Below are positions 1 through 9,575 of a stretch of DNA of 64,000 nucleotides, one piece after another (within the stretch, counting starts at the first letter, position 1; every line of letters starts with the position of its first letter). Source of the stretch: Peteryoungia algae. GTDB lineage: Bacteria; Pseudomonadota; Alphaproteobacteria; Rhizobiales; Rhizobiaceae. The notes under the pieces are model-generated. The model saw only the letters and a list, made by a program, of their open reading frames with translations, did not search any database and was not told the origin of the DNA. Both the position numbers and the translations under genes were made by a program. The stretch is from positions 1,984,001-2,048,000 of the forward strand of contig NZ_CP128477.1 of the NCBI RefSeq assembly GCF_030369675.1, written 5' to 3'.

Positions 1-1294
<1,294 letters not shown>

Positions 1295-1774
1295 TCAGGG
1301 CAGCATCAGCAGGGCAAGGTCTGCGCCGGGCGCATCTGAGGCTTCGTAGGAAAAATGTCGACCGCGCACGAGCGTCAGCAGCGTCGCGCCATTGGCGTCG
1401 GAAATGCTTACACTTCCATCCTCGTTTTGCGTCCAGTTGCTCGCCCGCGCCAGACCAGGCCAGACCTCATCGCAATCCGGGGGCGCGAAGAAATCCCGGC
1501 TTCGGCTCGTCAATGCAGCCCCACGCTCCACCAGACACACCGTCTTGAGCGTAAAGTTTGACACCGAGAAAATGGCCGGCGGAGACGCCGAATGCACGTA
1601 CATCGACAGCGCAACGGGTCGACCCGTCGCGAGAGCATCGGGAATGGTCCCAAGAACGATCGGATCTGCCGCGTCCCTAGCGATCTGCTGCGGCGCAGAC
1701 CAGAAGGTGATCCCGACGGCAGAAATACACGCACACGACAATGCCGTCGCCACAATGACGAAAGAGGACTTCAT
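1295..1774 (-). CDS. AprI/Inh (Omp19-like) metalloprotease-inhibitor family protein
   Basis: 159-residue exported protein. Residues 1-25 form a hydrophobic signal or anchor. The C-terminal half resembles the Inh/Omp19 eight-stranded barrel: C80 and C101 are placed to form the family disulfide, and motifs W106-P-G-L, NW near 113 and ISDANGATLLTLVRG follow in the expected order. In the family such proteins sit in the periplasm and inhibit serralysin-type metalloproteases. It is a single gene between the TRAP gene and the hydroxyacid dehydrogenase, with no protease gene nearby, so the target is unknown. Assignment rests on pattern and spacing rather than a database match. Confidence 0.55.
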   Translation of the reverse strand: MKSSFVIVATALSCACISAVGITFWSAPQQIARDAADPIVLGTIPDALATGRPVALSMYVHSASPPAIFSVSNFTLKTVCLVERGAALTSRSRDFFAPPDCDEVWPGLARASNWTQNEDGSVSISDANGATLLTLVRGRHFSYEASDAPGADLALLMLP

Positions 1775-1850
1775 CGGAGCATCCTTCAGCGCGAAACCTC
1801 ATGATCGCCGCAGGATGCGACATCAAGCTTGCGGAAGGCTGGCCACCGAA

Positions 1851-2813
1851 TCAGTGCATCGGGACAGGCGTCTCGGGAACCGGGGTCAGCGGGCGACCGC
1901 TGTCGAACCAGGCAATCACGTTGTCGGCCACGAGATCCGCCATGGCATCGCGCGTCGGCATCGAAGCCGAGGCGACATGCGGCAGAAGCGAGACGTTCGG
2001 CAGGTCGATGAGCGCCTGCGGCACATGTGGCTCCGCAGCGAATACATCGAGACCGGCAGCTGCGATCGTACCGTTCCGCAGCGCCTCGATCAGGGCGGGC
2101 TGATCCACGGTCGAGCCGCGACCGACATTGATCAGGACGCCGCTTGATCCCAGCGCCGTCAAGACCTCGGCATTGATCGCTCCGTTCGTCTGAGGGGTCG
2201 ATGGGACGATCGAGATCAGGATGTCGACCGCCTTGGCCAGTCCGATCAGGCTGTCATGATAGGCATAGGACACGTCTTCGCGCGGGCGACGGGTATGGTA
2301 GGCGAGATCGACCTTGAACGGGGCGAGCCTGGCGGCGATCTCCATTCCGATGCGACCGAGGCCGTGAAGACCGACCTTGCGCCCTTTCAGGGACAGGGGC
2401 GAGAGCGGGAAAGCCCCTTCCCGCTCCCAACGCCCCTCACGCAGATAGTGCTCGGCCCGATAGAATTGGCGCACTGTGTTGAGAAGCAGTGCGATCGTGG
2501 TGTCTGCCACCTCGTCGTTGAGCACGTCGGGCGTATGCGTCACGACAATACCCCGAGCCGCAGCCGCACCCACATCGACGCCGTCATAGCCGACCCCGAA
2601 ACTGCCGATCACCTCGAGCTTCGGCAGACGTTCGATCAGGGAAGCAGGGAAGCGCCCTGAGACGGCTGCACCGCGTACGCGCGCCAATTGCTCGGTCGTG
2701 GCTTCCGTCGCAGATGCGTCAGTGACGTCCAGAACATCGAAACGTTCTGCCAGACGGGCGCGCACACGGGGATGGATGCGACCGGGGATCAACACGAGGG
2801 TACGATCGGACAT
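1851..2813 (-). CDS. D-isomer-specific 2-hydroxyacid dehydrogenase
   Basis: 320-residue NAD(P)-dependent oxidoreductase that interconverts 2-oxo and 2-hydroxy acids, closest in look to glyoxylate/hydroxypyruvate reductases. The Rossmann glycine motif GLGRIG is at 151-156. The catalytic triad is visible as Arg232 (NVGRG), Glu261 (AEP) and His279 (PHVAS). The gene lies 59 bases downstream of the LacI regulator on the same strand and is probably co-transcribed with it. With a TakP-like 2-oxoacid receptor nearby, a role in reducing an imported 2-oxoacid is plausible, but that is inference. The exact substrate cannot be read from sequence. Confidence 0.88.
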   Translation of the reverse strand: MSDRTLVLIPGRIHPRVRARLAERFDVLDVTDASATEATTEQLARVRGAAVSGRFPASLIERLPKLEVIGSFGVGYDGVDVGAAAARGIVVTHTPDVLNDEVADTTIALLLNTVRQFYRAEHYLREGRWEREGAFPLSPLSLKGRKVGLHGLGRIGMEIAARLAPFKVDLAYHTRRPREDVSYAYHDSLIGLAKAVDILISIVPSTPQTNGAINAEVLTALGSSGVLINVGRGSTVDQPALIEALRNGTIAAAGLDVFAAEPHVPQALIDLPNVSLLPHVASASMPTRDAMADLVADNVIAWFDSGRPLTPVPETPVPMH

Positions 2814-2872
2814 GACTGTCTCCTGACAATAATAAAATGATGAGGCGGCCGGACGCGAGAGACGGCCGAGGT

Positions 2873-3889
2873 TCAGCGGCGGATCGGAGCCGTTGACTGA
2901 CGGATTCGCATCTCGGGCTTGATCAGATGGATGCCGTCGGGCTCGTGGCTGCCGGCAAGTTTATCGAGCAAGGCACGCGCGGCAAGCCGTCCGACCTCCG
3001 CCTGCCCGTTCCAAACCGTTGTCAACGACGGCGTTGCGATCGAAGCTTCCTCCAGGTCGTCATAGCCGGTGACGGAAATATCCTGTCCTGGGATCAGTCC
3101 CGCGCGCGCGATGCCATTCATCAACCCGATCGCGACCAGGTCGTTCCAGCAGACGGCCGCCGTCGGTTTCTGCGGCAAGGACAGGAAGTTGACTGCCGCC
3201 TCGAAGCCACCCTGCTTGGTTCTCGGCCCGGGAATACGCAGCCCCGGATCGACTTCAATCTCCGCCTTGCGCAACGCATTTACATAACCCTGATAGCGGT
3301 CTCGCCCTGTCGACGTCTGGTCCGTGCCGCCGATCATGGCAATCGACCGATGGCCAAGGCCGATCAGATGGTTGGTCGCCAGGGAAATGCCATAGGTGTC
3401 GTCGCCGCGATAGATTGGCACATCGAGCCCATCCATCGAACGCGCGACGAAGATCGCCGGCATATTGTTGTTCTCGGCCAGCAATACGTCTTCCGGCGGT
3501 GTGCCGATGGCCGGCGACATGATCACGCCGTCGCCGCCGAGCTGCAGCAGCGTCTCGATGAACATGCGCTGCTTGTCGACGCTGTCGTAGTGATTGGAGA
3601 GAATGAAAGTATGACGGCTGCGGTCGAGCTCGGTCTCGATGGCTTTCAGGATTTCCCCGTAGAACGGGTTCATGATGTCATGCACGACAACACCGATGAT
3701 TCCGGAACGCGAGGTGCGAAGGCTGGCAGCACGGCGGTTGTAGATATAGCCGAGCGCGCGCGCCTGATCCTTGATCTTTTCACGGGTATCGGCTGCAACC
3801 AGCGGGCTGTCGCGCAGGGCAAGCGATATGGTGGCAGTGGAAAGACCGAGCGTTTCCGCAATGGTCGAAAGCTTTACCTTTTGTGCCAC
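2873..3889 (-). CDS. LacI-family transcriptional regulator
   Basis: 338 residues. The N-terminal helix-turn-helix (residues about 5-25, LSTIAETLGLSTATISLAL) and the hinge helix are followed by a periplasmic-binding-protein-like effector domain (IIGVVVHDIMNPFYGE, VTGYDDLEEASIATPSLTT). Members repress or activate sugar and organic-acid genes and release DNA on binding a small ligand. The gene heads a unit with the 2-hydroxyacid dehydrogenase. Immediately upstream are two tandem TTAAA-N3-TTTAA palindromes, suggesting autoregulation. Effector unknown. Confidence 0.92.
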   Translation of the reverse strand: MAQKVKLSTIAETLGLSTATISLALRDSPLVAADTREKIKDQARALGYIYNRRAASLRTSRSGIIGVVVHDIMNPFYGEILKAIETELDRSRHTFILSNHYDSVDKQRMFIETLLQLGGDGVIMSPAIGTPPEDVLLAENNNMPAIFVARSMDGLDVPIYRGDDTYGISLATNHLIGLGHRSIAMIGGTDQTSTGRDRYQGYVNALRKAEIEVDPGLRIPGPRTKQGGFEAAVNFLSLPQKPTAAVCWNDLVAIGLMNGIARAGLIPGQDISVTGYDDLEEASIATPSLTTVWNGQAEVGRLAARALLDKLAGSHEPDGIHLIKPEMRIRQSTAPIRR

Positions 3890-3928
3890 GTTTCCTCCCT
3901 CGCAGCAGGCCGGCGGGCATTCGAGCCC

Positions 3929-3954
3929 TTAAACGATTTAATTAAACAATTTAA
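3929..3954. promoter_or_regulatory. Tandem TTAAACRATTTAA palindromes, candidate operator of the adjacent lacI-type gene
   Basis: TTAAACGATTTAA at 3929-3941 is followed directly by TTAAACAATTTAA at 3942-3954. Each has perfect 5-bp arms, and they differ at one base. They lie 40-65 bases upstream of the LacI-family start and after the MarR stop, an ideal spot for autoregulation of the lacI/dehydrogenase unit. The AT-rich block stands out from the GC-rich surroundings. Confidence 0.5.
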
Positions 3955-3963
3955 TCCGGGATA

Positions 3964-4491
3964 TCAATCGTCGTCGTCGGCGGTATCGGAGGATCTGGCC
4001 GCGGCTTGGCCTGAGAGATTGTCATCGATCACCGACAGCAGCTTCACCAGCGTCTTCAACTCTTTACCCGAGAGGCCCTGGACTGCCTGCGCTTCGCAGG
4101 ACTGCATGGCTTCCTCGATGCGCGCGACGCTGCCACGCCCCTCGTCGGTGAGATAGACCTTGGTGAGCCGTCCGTCGCGGTCGTCGGTGCGGCGCTGGAC
4201 GAAGCCCTGCGCTTCCATCCGCCCGATCGTGCGTGTCATGGTCGGCGCCTTGACCCCGAGCTGCTGCGCGAGCGCACCCGGCGTTTGACCATCTTCCTGG
4301 GCAAGCAGCTGGACCACCCCATCCTGCCCCGGATAGAGGCCGCTCTGGGCCAAGCCATGCGAGAGCCGCGTGCGAAGAGCCCGTGCGACCTGGGTCACGG
4401 CAGCGCTCAGCACGCCGGATCCCGGTGGGTTTTTCTTCTTGGGTTTCTTCTTTTCGCCGCGGTCCTTGTCGGCCTTGTCCTTTTTCGCCAT
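3964..4491 (-). CDS. MarR-family transcriptional regulator with charged tails
   Basis: 175 residues. The winged-helix MarR core spans roughly residues 28-160 (LAQQLGVKAPTMTRTIGRME recognition region, then the wing RRTDDRDGRLTKVYLTDEG). It is flanked by a lysine-rich N-terminal tail of about 25 residues and an acidic tail ending DTADDDD. MarR proteins are dimeric repressors that often respond to phenolic or oxidising ligands. The gene is divergent from the creatininase-family gene, with 93 bases between the starts, so that enzyme is the natural candidate target. The charged tails are unusual for the family. Confidence 0.88.
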   Translation of the reverse strand: MAKKDKADKDRGEKKKPKKKNPPGSGVLSAAVTQVARALRTRLSHGLAQSGLYPGQDGVVQLLAQEDGQTPGALAQQLGVKAPTMTRTIGRMEAQGFVQRRTDDRDGRLTKVYLTDEGRGSVARIEEAMQSCEAQAVQGLSGKELKTLVKLLSVIDDNLSGQAAARSSDTADDDD

Positions 4492-4584
4492 GACTCTCCC
4501 CGGTGGACACGCGCTGCAACCCTCGCTTTATCCCGCTGCGATGGCTGGTTGCCATGCATAACGAAGATCAGGAGCTTAGACCAG

Positions 4585-5382
4585 ATGGTGAAACCGGCGT
4601 CGTCCTTTGAGCAGAACGATCCGGCCCTTGCGCCCAGGGACCGCGCGGACTGGATTGCCGTGCTGCCGCTCGGCGCCCATGAACAGCATGGCCCGCACCT
4701 TCCCTTCGAGACCGACACGATCATTGCCTCGGGCATTGCAAGACGCCTGGCAGATACCCTCCCCGGGCATCTTCCGGTGACCATCCTGCCGGTGGAACCG
4801 GTCGGCTACTCCGTCGAACACATGGATGTCCAAGGCACGCGCACACTCACCTATGACGAAGCCATCGGGCGCTGGCTCGGCATCGCCGAGAACCTGAACC
4901 GCCGGGGTATCCGCAAGCTCGTGCTGCTCAACGCCCATGGCGGCAACTCACCGCTGCTGACCATCGTGGCGACCGAAGCCCGTGTGAGGTTCAACATGCT
5001 GGTCGTCGCCACCAGCTGGACCCGCTTCGGTGTTCCAGCCGGCTGGATGCGGCCGGAGGACAAGGCGATCGACATCCATGGCGGCGATATCGAAACATCC
5101 GTCATGCTGGCGCTCGCCCCGGACCGGGTCGACAAGGCAAAGGCCCGCCCCTTCCCCTCCCGCCAGTCGGAGTTTGCCACCCGCTACAAACACCTGCGCG
5201 CCTATGGCCCGCATGCCTTCGGCTGGAAGATGTCGGACCTCAACCAGGACGGCGTCGCCGGCAACGCGGCGGCCGCAACGGCAGAGCGAGGGGAGATGTT
5301 GATTGCTCATGCTCTTGAGGGACTGCTGGAGCTCCTGGACGACGTGAACAGGTTCGACATCTCCGACCTCGACACACCTTGA
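4585..5382 (+). CDS. Creatininase-family amidohydrolase
   Basis: 265 residues from the ATG at 4585, chosen because AGGAG ends about 10 bases upstream; an in-frame extension would run through the MarR gene. Metal-site motifs of the creatinine amidohydrolase fold are intact: GAHEQHGPHLP with Glu33 and His35, Asp44, NAHGGN with His118, and DIHGGDIETS with Glu170. Members hydrolyse cyclic amides (creatinine, riboflavin-pathway formamides) or act in peptide-cofactor maturation, so the substrate is open. It is cytoplasmic with no signal, and divergent from the MarR regulator, which may control it. Confidence 0.88.
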   Translation: MVKPASSFEQNDPALAPRDRADWIAVLPLGAHEQHGPHLPFETDTIIASGIARRLADTLPGHLPVTILPVEPVGYSVEHMDVQGTRTLTYDEAIGRWLGIAENLNRRGIRKLVLLNAHGGNSPLLTIVATEARVRFNMLVVATSWTRFGVPAGWMRPEDKAIDIHGGDIETSVMLALAPDRVDKAKARPFPSRQSEFATRYKHLRAYGPHAFGWKMSDLNQDGVAGNAAAATAERGEMLIAHALEGLLELLDDVNRFDISDLDTP

Positions 5383-5423
5383 CGAAAGCCTTTGAACTGG
5401 CGAAGCGGAACGCCTATATGGGG

Positions 5424-5436
5424 GTAATACCATTAC
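5424..5436. promoter_or_regulatory. Candidate zinc-regulator (Zur-type) palindrome before the CobW gene
   Basis: GTAATACCATTAC is a palindrome with perfect 5-bp arms, 39 bases before the CobW-family start. A COG0523 gene with a His-rich segment is a common Zur target, and AT-rich GTAAT/ATTAC arms resemble Fur-family metalloregulator sites. The regulator identity is inference; only the symmetry is seen. Confidence 0.3.
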
Positions 5437-5475
5437 AGCCGCATCGCCCGGCGCCCCCTGACATCAGAGGCTTTC

Positions 5476-6579
5476 ATGACCGAAGCATCCGCGAAACCGA
5501 CACCCGTCACCGTGCTTACCGGCTACCTCGGCTCCGGCAAGACGACACTGCTCAATCGCATCCTCTCCGAGAACCACGGCAAGAAATATGCCGTCATCGT
5601 CAATGAATTCGGCGAGATCGGCATCGACAACGATCTGATCGTCGAGTCGGACGAGGAAATCTACGAAATGAACAATGGCTGCGTTTGCTGCACGGTGCGT
5701 GGCGACCTGATCCGGGTCGTTGAAGGCCTGATGCGCCGCCCGGGCCGCTTCGACGGCATCATCGTTGAGACAACCGGCCTTGCCGACCCGGTCCCGGTCG
5801 CGCAGACCTTCTTCATGGACGACGACGTCCGCTCCAAGACGGAGCTGGATGCCGTCGTGGCTCTGGTCGACGCCAAGCATCTGCCGCTGCGCCTGAAGGA
5901 CAGCCGTGAGGCCGAAGACCAGATCGCCTTCGCCGATGTCGTCGTGATCAACAAGTCCGATCTCGTCAGCCATGACGAACTGCACCAGATCGAGCACATC
6001 GTGCGCGCGATCAATCCGTCCGCTCGCATCTACTCGACAACCCGCTCGGGCGTCGATCTCGCCAAGGTCCTCGACCAGGGCGCCTTCAACCTCGAGCGCG
6101 CGCTGGAAAACGATCCCCATTTCCTTGATCATGAGGACCCCGACCATGTCTGCGGTCCCGATTGCAGCCATGATCATCACCATCATGACCATGATCACGG
6201 GCATGACCACCAGCATCACGATCACGATCACGATCACGGTCACCATCACCACGATCATGCGCCCTCGGCGATCCACGATGTGACGGTCACGTCCGTCTCG
6301 TTGCGCGGCGGCGAAATGAATCCGGACCGCTTCTTCCCCTGGATCCAGAAGGTGACCCAGACGCAAGGCCCGAACATCCTGCGCCTCAAGGGCATCATCG
6401 CCTTCAAGGGCGACGAGGAACGCTATGTGGTTCAGGGCGTTCACATGATCGTGGAAGGCGATCACCAGCGCCCGTGGAAGGATGGCGAGAAGCGCGAAAG
6501 CCGCCTCGTCTTCATCGGCCGCGAGCTGGATCGCGAGAAGCTCGAAGCGAGCTTCAAGGCCTGCGAAGCCACCGCCTGA
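5476..6579 (+). CDS. CobW/COG0523-family GTP-binding metallochaperone
   Basis: 367 residues. G3E GTPase with Walker A GYLGSGKT (16-23), the metal-binding CxCC motif (Cys69, Cys71, Cys72), an ETTGLADP switch and NKSD near 155, followed by the CobW C-terminal domain. A segment at about residues 222-262 contains 20 histidines alternating with aspartate, plus a CGPDC pair, and probably stores or senses zinc. Relatives (ZigA, YciC, ZNG1) deliver zinc to client enzymes, usually under zinc starvation. A WD40 gene follows after 55 bases, probably in the same operon. Zinc specificity is inferred from the family and the His-rich segment. Confidence 0.93.
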   Translation: MTEASAKPTPVTVLTGYLGSGKTTLLNRILSENHGKKYAVIVNEFGEIGIDNDLIVESDEEIYEMNNGCVCCTVRGDLIRVVEGLMRRPGRFDGIIVETTGLADPVPVAQTFFMDDDVRSKTELDAVVALVDAKHLPLRLKDSREAEDQIAFADVVVINKSDLVSHDELHQIEHIVRAINPSARIYSTTRSGVDLAKVLDQGAFNLERALENDPHFLDHEDPDHVCGPDCSHDHHHHDHDHGHDHQHHDHDHDHGHHHHDHAPSAIHDVTVTSVSLRGGEMNPDRFFPWIQKVTQTQGPNILRLKGIIAFKGDEERYVVQGVHMIVEGDHQRPWKDGEKRESRLVFIGRELDREKLEASFKACEATA

Positions 6580-6634
6580 CCGGGGCAATTTGCCCCTTAA
6601 CGCCAGAACTCTGCCTGAAAGAAAGCCTGAACGT

Positions 6635-7621
6635 ATGCCTACAGTCGCCCCTCTCGATATCGAAGGTCATGTTGTCTCGACCCATTTTCTCGGAGACATC
6701 CCGGTCTTTGCTGCCGCGACGGGCGCCATCCACCGACTGGATGGTGGCGAGAAGGTGACCGAGGCCAATGCCGGCCTCCTCACCTGCGTCAAGGATCCGG
6801 CGAGCCAGACGTTGCTGACCGGCGGCGAAGACGGCCGCGTGCTGCGCGTCGCCCATGATGGAACCGTCACCGAACTCGCCCATGTGCCACGCAAGTGGAT
6901 TTCGGTCGTGGCACCCGGCCCGCAAGGGGCGGTCGCCTATGCCCATGGCAAATCCACCTTCGTGCGCCTTGCCGACGGCACGACGAAGGAATTCACCGAA
7001 GAGCGCACGGTCGAGGCGGTCGATTTCGCTCCCAAGGGACTGCGCATCGCGGTCGCCCGCTACAACGGCGTCACGCTCCATTGGGTCGGTACGGCAGGGG
7101 CTCCCGTGGATCTCGACTGGAAGGGCGCCCATACGGGCGTGACCTTCTCGCCTGACGGCCGCTTCGTCGTGACGATGATGCAGGAAAGTGCCCTGCATGG
7201 CTGGAAGCTCGACGGCAAGGCCGCCGACACCCGCCACATGCGCATGACAGGCTATCCTGCCAAGGTGAAGTCCCTCTCCTGGTCGCCCAAGGGCAAATGG
7301 CTCGCCTCGTCCGGGGCGCCGGCTGCAATCGTCTGGCCCTTCTCCGGCAAGGACGGCCCGATGGGCAAGGCGCCGCTCGAACTCGGCACCCGCGCCAACA
7401 TCCTCGTCACCCATGTCGCGTTTCACCCGATGGAAGAGGTTCTCGCCATCGGCTTCATCGACGGCATGATCCTCGCCGTGCGGGTTACAGACGGCAAGGA
7501 GGCGCTTCTGCGCCGTCCGGGCAAGGGTGCAGTCACCTCGCTTGCCTGGAGCAGCACCGGCAAGCTTCTGGCCTTCGCCTCCGAAGCGGGCGACTGCGGC
7601 GTCATCGACATCACCGGCTGA
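6635..7621 (+). CDS. WD40-repeat beta-propeller protein
   Basis: 328 residues from the ATG at 6635; a longer in-frame ORF would overlap the CobW gene. Repeats with TLLTGGEDGRVL, VTFSPDGRFVVT, LSWSPKGKWLASSG and LAWSSTGKLLAFAS show a WD40 propeller of about seven blades with no enzymatic domain, no signal and no membrane segment, so it is a cytoplasmic protein scaffold. It directly follows the CobW metallochaperone, and the unit ends at a perfect 11-bp stem-loop (7704-7730). The pairing suggests a client-recognition or assembly role with the chaperone; that is inference. Confidence 0.85.
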   Translation: MPTVAPLDIEGHVVSTHFLGDIPVFAAATGAIHRLDGGEKVTEANAGLLTCVKDPASQTLLTGGEDGRVLRVAHDGTVTELAHVPRKWISVVAPGPQGAVAYAHGKSTFVRLADGTTKEFTEERTVEAVDFAPKGLRIAVARYNGVTLHWVGTAGAPVDLDWKGAHTGVTFSPDGRFVVTMMQESALHGWKLDGKAADTRHMRMTGYPAKVKSLSWSPKGKWLASSGAPAAIVWPFSGKDGPMGKAPLELGTRANILVTHVAFHPMEEVLAIGFIDGMILAVRVTDGKEALLRRPGKGAVTSLAWSSTGKLLAFASEAGDCGVIDITG

Positions 7622-7703
7622 TTGCTGACAGCAAGGCCTCGAAACCTCTTGTTTGCGTGCAGATCCCGGACGTCATCGCCGCGCCGAATGCAAGATCTGC
7701 ACT

Positions 7704-7730
7704 ACGCTGGTCGATACCTTCGACCAGCGT
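7704..7730 (+). terminator. Stem-loop after the CobW-WD40 unit
   Basis: Perfect 11-bp inverted repeat, ACGCTGGTCGA, loop TACCT, TCGACCAGCGT, 83 bases after the WD40 stop. There is only a short T stretch after it, so it could be a terminator or an mRNA 3' stabiliser. Confidence 0.45.
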
Positions 7731-7795
7731 TTGCAACCGCTGCGTCAGGACCGCAATCACTCCATTCTGCCGCCTGAACCCGGGCGAGCGGACAC

Positions 7796-7832
7796 AAAAA
7801 AGCCCGGCTTCCGCGAGGAAGCCGGGCTTTTC
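7796..7832 (-). terminator. Intrinsic terminator of the outer-membrane barrel gene
   Basis: A 12-bp perfect stem (AGCCCGGCTTCC, loop GCGA, GGAAGCCGGGCT) flanked by A and T runs on both sides. It lies 19 bases beyond the stop of the minus-strand barrel gene and could work in both directions, also closing the plus-strand CobW-WD40 unit. Confidence 0.85.
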
Positions 7833-7850
7833 CGTATCCGTTGGATCCGA

Positions 7851-8465
7851 TCAGAACTTGACGGCGAGGCCGACATTGACCGTGTGCTGGCTGAAATCGA
7901 CGTCTGCGCCGCCGAGGTCGCCGTTGCCGAAATCGTTGTAACGATATTCGACGCGGGTGAACATGCGGTCGGTCAGGGCGTAGTCGACGCCACCACCGAT
8001 GGTCCAGCCATGCAGCGTGTCGTCGTCGCCAGCACCCTCAATGTTCGTGCCGGTGTAACCACCGGCTGCGAACAGCAGCGCGCGGTCCATGGCATAGCCG
8101 ACGCGCGCACGAGCCGACCAGTTCATGCCGGTCTCGTAGTCTACGCCGGCTACGTTTTCTTCGTTCCAGTCGTAGTTCAGGTCGCCTTCGACACCGACGA
8201 CCAGCTGGTTGCCGAGATCCCAGTTGTAACCTGCAAAGCCACCAAAGCGGGCGCCATCGAAGCTATCGTCGATACCGCCGACTTCGCCGTCACCCCAACC
8301 ATAGCCGGTCAGGATACCTGCATAGCCACCTGCCCAGGAAAACTGCGGCACGGTTTCGACAGACACCGGCGGCTCAGCCGGAGCTTCGTAGATTGCGTCA
8401 GCTGCAAAAGCCGAGGTCGAAATCGCCAGAGCGGCGGCAGATCCGAGAAGGATGCTCTTCATCAT
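7851..8465 (-). CDS. Outer-membrane beta-barrel protein, RopB/Omp25/Omp31 type
   Basis: 204 residues. A signal peptide ends at AFA-AD near residue 22. The mature part contains glycine- and aromatic-rich antiparallel strands (WAGGYAGILTGYGWG, FGGFAGYNWDLG, WSARARVGYA, FTRVEYRYNDFG) and ends in VNVGLAVKF with a terminal phenylalanine, the signal for outer-membrane assembly. This is the 8-stranded small-barrel family abundant in rhizobia and Brucella, where it affects envelope stability. A strong ribosome site (AGGAG), a good promoter and an intrinsic terminator fit a highly expressed single gene. Confidence 0.92.
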   Translation of the reverse strand: MMKSILLGSAAALAISTSAFAADAIYEAPAEPPVSVETVPQFSWAGGYAGILTGYGWGDGEVGGIDDSFDGARFGGFAGYNWDLGNQLVVGVEGDLNYDWNEENVAGVDYETGMNWSARARVGYAMDRALLFAAGGYTGTNIEGAGDDDTLHGWTIGGGVDYALTDRMFTRVEYRYNDFGNGDLGGADVDFSQHTVNVGLAVKF

Positions 8466-8526
8466 GTTTTTAACTCCTGTGTTACAAGGCCACTTATAAC
8501 GCCACCTCTGGTTAAAGTATGTGATG

Positions 8527-8554
8527 ATTATACAACATAACCATCTAAACCCAA
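8527..8554 (-). promoter_or_regulatory. Sigma70-type promoter of the outer-membrane barrel gene
   Basis: On the minus strand, TTGGGT (8549-8554), a 16-base spacer and a perfect TATAAT (8527-8532) lie about 60 bases before the start codon, giving a 5' leader of roughly 55 bases. Confidence 0.6.
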
Positions 8555-8857
8555 CCGGCGCTTTTGTTCCCGCCCGTGCGAAATAATTCGCGCCGGACCC
8601 CGCAGCAGGAAGCTTCGAACAGCAAAATGGTTCCTTGATATGGCGGAAAAAAGGACAACTGTGTCAGCAACACGTGGCCGATGTCTGAAATCCGCCACAC
8701 CGGCAGCCGTGCAGCAATACGACGGCGCAGTATCGCGTCGTTCAAGCAACTGCGTTGCCACGCTTTTTCCGCTCTGAGCCCGCAAGGTGGCAGACGGCGG
8801 ATCAGCAACCTAAAGCGGAACGCGGAAACTCACAAATTTGAAAGCTGCGTCAAAGCA
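8555..8857. other. Intergenic region, no gene seen
   Basis: About 300 bases between the barrel gene promoter and the acetyltransferase terminator. Short ORFs on both strands show no ribosome site or recognisable product. Confidence 0.5.
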
Positions 8858-8893
8858 AAGGGCCCGGCGCGACGAGTCGCGACCGGGCCCTTC
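8857..8893 (-). terminator. Terminator of the GNAT acetyltransferase gene
   Basis: AAGGGCCCGG and CCGGGCCCTT arms (8858-8867, 8883-8892) enclose an inner GCGAC/GTCGC stem, 23 bases beyond the acetyltransferase stop on the minus strand. The T tract is short. Confidence 0.7.
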
Positions 8894-8915
8894 AGCGAGC
8901 ATCCGGGAGCCTTGC

Positions 8916-9506
8916 TCAGGCTGCGCGGCGCAGGTCCGTCGGCTGCGACAGCTTGCGACCGGATGGAACCACCATGCCGGCGGCTCCTTCGAGCCAGCCG
9001 GGCACGAGTTCCAGTGCCAGGAAGCGGTCGCGCGCAAACGGACCCGGCATCACCAGATGCTGCGTCTTGTCGGCAAAGAAGCCGAAGCGCTCGTAGTAAG
9101 GGGCGTCACCAACGAGAAGCACGGCGCCGTGTCCGCGCTTGCGGGCTTCGAGAAGCGCTGCCCGCATCAATGCGCCACCAATGCCCTTGCCCTCATGCAT
9201 CGCATCGATGGCAAGCGGGCCGAGCAGCAGGGCATCGATCGCCCTGCCCTCACGGCAGATTCCGGCTTCGACGTTCCACAGGCGCACCGTACCGATGACA
9301 TGGCCCGCGGCATCGCGCGCGACGAGCGCCAGGCCCTCGGCCGGAATCCGTCCGTGACGGATCTTCTCCGATGACTTCTTGCGGCGATCGCGACCCATGG
9401 TGCGGTCGAGCAGCGCCTCGCGTGCGACGACGTCGGCAGGCGTTTCAGTATCGATGACAAAGGCAGGCGCGAAAAGCGCACGCATGCTGGTCAGAACAGC
9501 GGCCAT
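8916..9506 (-). CDS. GNAT-family N-acetyltransferase
   Basis: 196 residues from the ATG at 9506, chosen over an ATG six codons upstream because GGGAGG lies 5 bases before it. The acetyl-CoA-binding motif A is visible (LGPLAIDAMHEGKGIGGALM, with the Q/RxxGxG/A-type loop as EGKGIG), followed by VLLVGDAPYYERFGF, as in YhbS-type enzymes. Cytoplasmic; the acceptor is unknown. Downstream of the decarboxylase on the same strand, but separated from it by a GC-rich stem-loop. Confidence 0.85.
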   Translation of the reverse strand: MAAVLTSMRALFAPAFVIDTETPADVVAREALLDRTMGRDRRKKSSEKIRHGRIPAEGLALVARDAAGHVIGTVRLWNVEAGICREGRAIDALLLGPLAIDAMHEGKGIGGALMRAALLEARKRGHGAVLLVGDAPYYERFGFFADKTQHLVMPGPFARDRFLALELVPGWLEGAAGMVVPSGRKLSQPTDLRRAA

Positions 9507-9547
9507 GTTGGCCTCCCATCCCAAGCGATGACGATGATTGTGAAGGT

Positions 9548-9570
9548 CCGCGCCGGTTGTCCGGCGCGGG
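9548..9570 (-). terminator. GC stem-loop between the decarboxylase and acetyltransferase genes
   Basis: CGCGCCGG, loop TTGT, CCGGCGCG: a perfect 8-bp GC stem just after the decarboxylase stop codon. There is no T tract, so it is either a weak terminator or a 3' stabilising structure. Confidence 0.4.
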
Positions 9571-9575
9571 AGACG

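Noticed and set aside
5464..6588. A 374-codon open frame opposite the CobW gene
   Set aside because: It is the antisense shadow of the His-rich coding region, rich in Met and Val from complementary His/Asp codons, with no ribosome site and no recognisable product.
8545..8808. Small open frames between the barrel gene and the acetyltransferase
   Set aside because: No ribosome site, poor codon use and no recognisable motif; treated as empty intergenic DNA.
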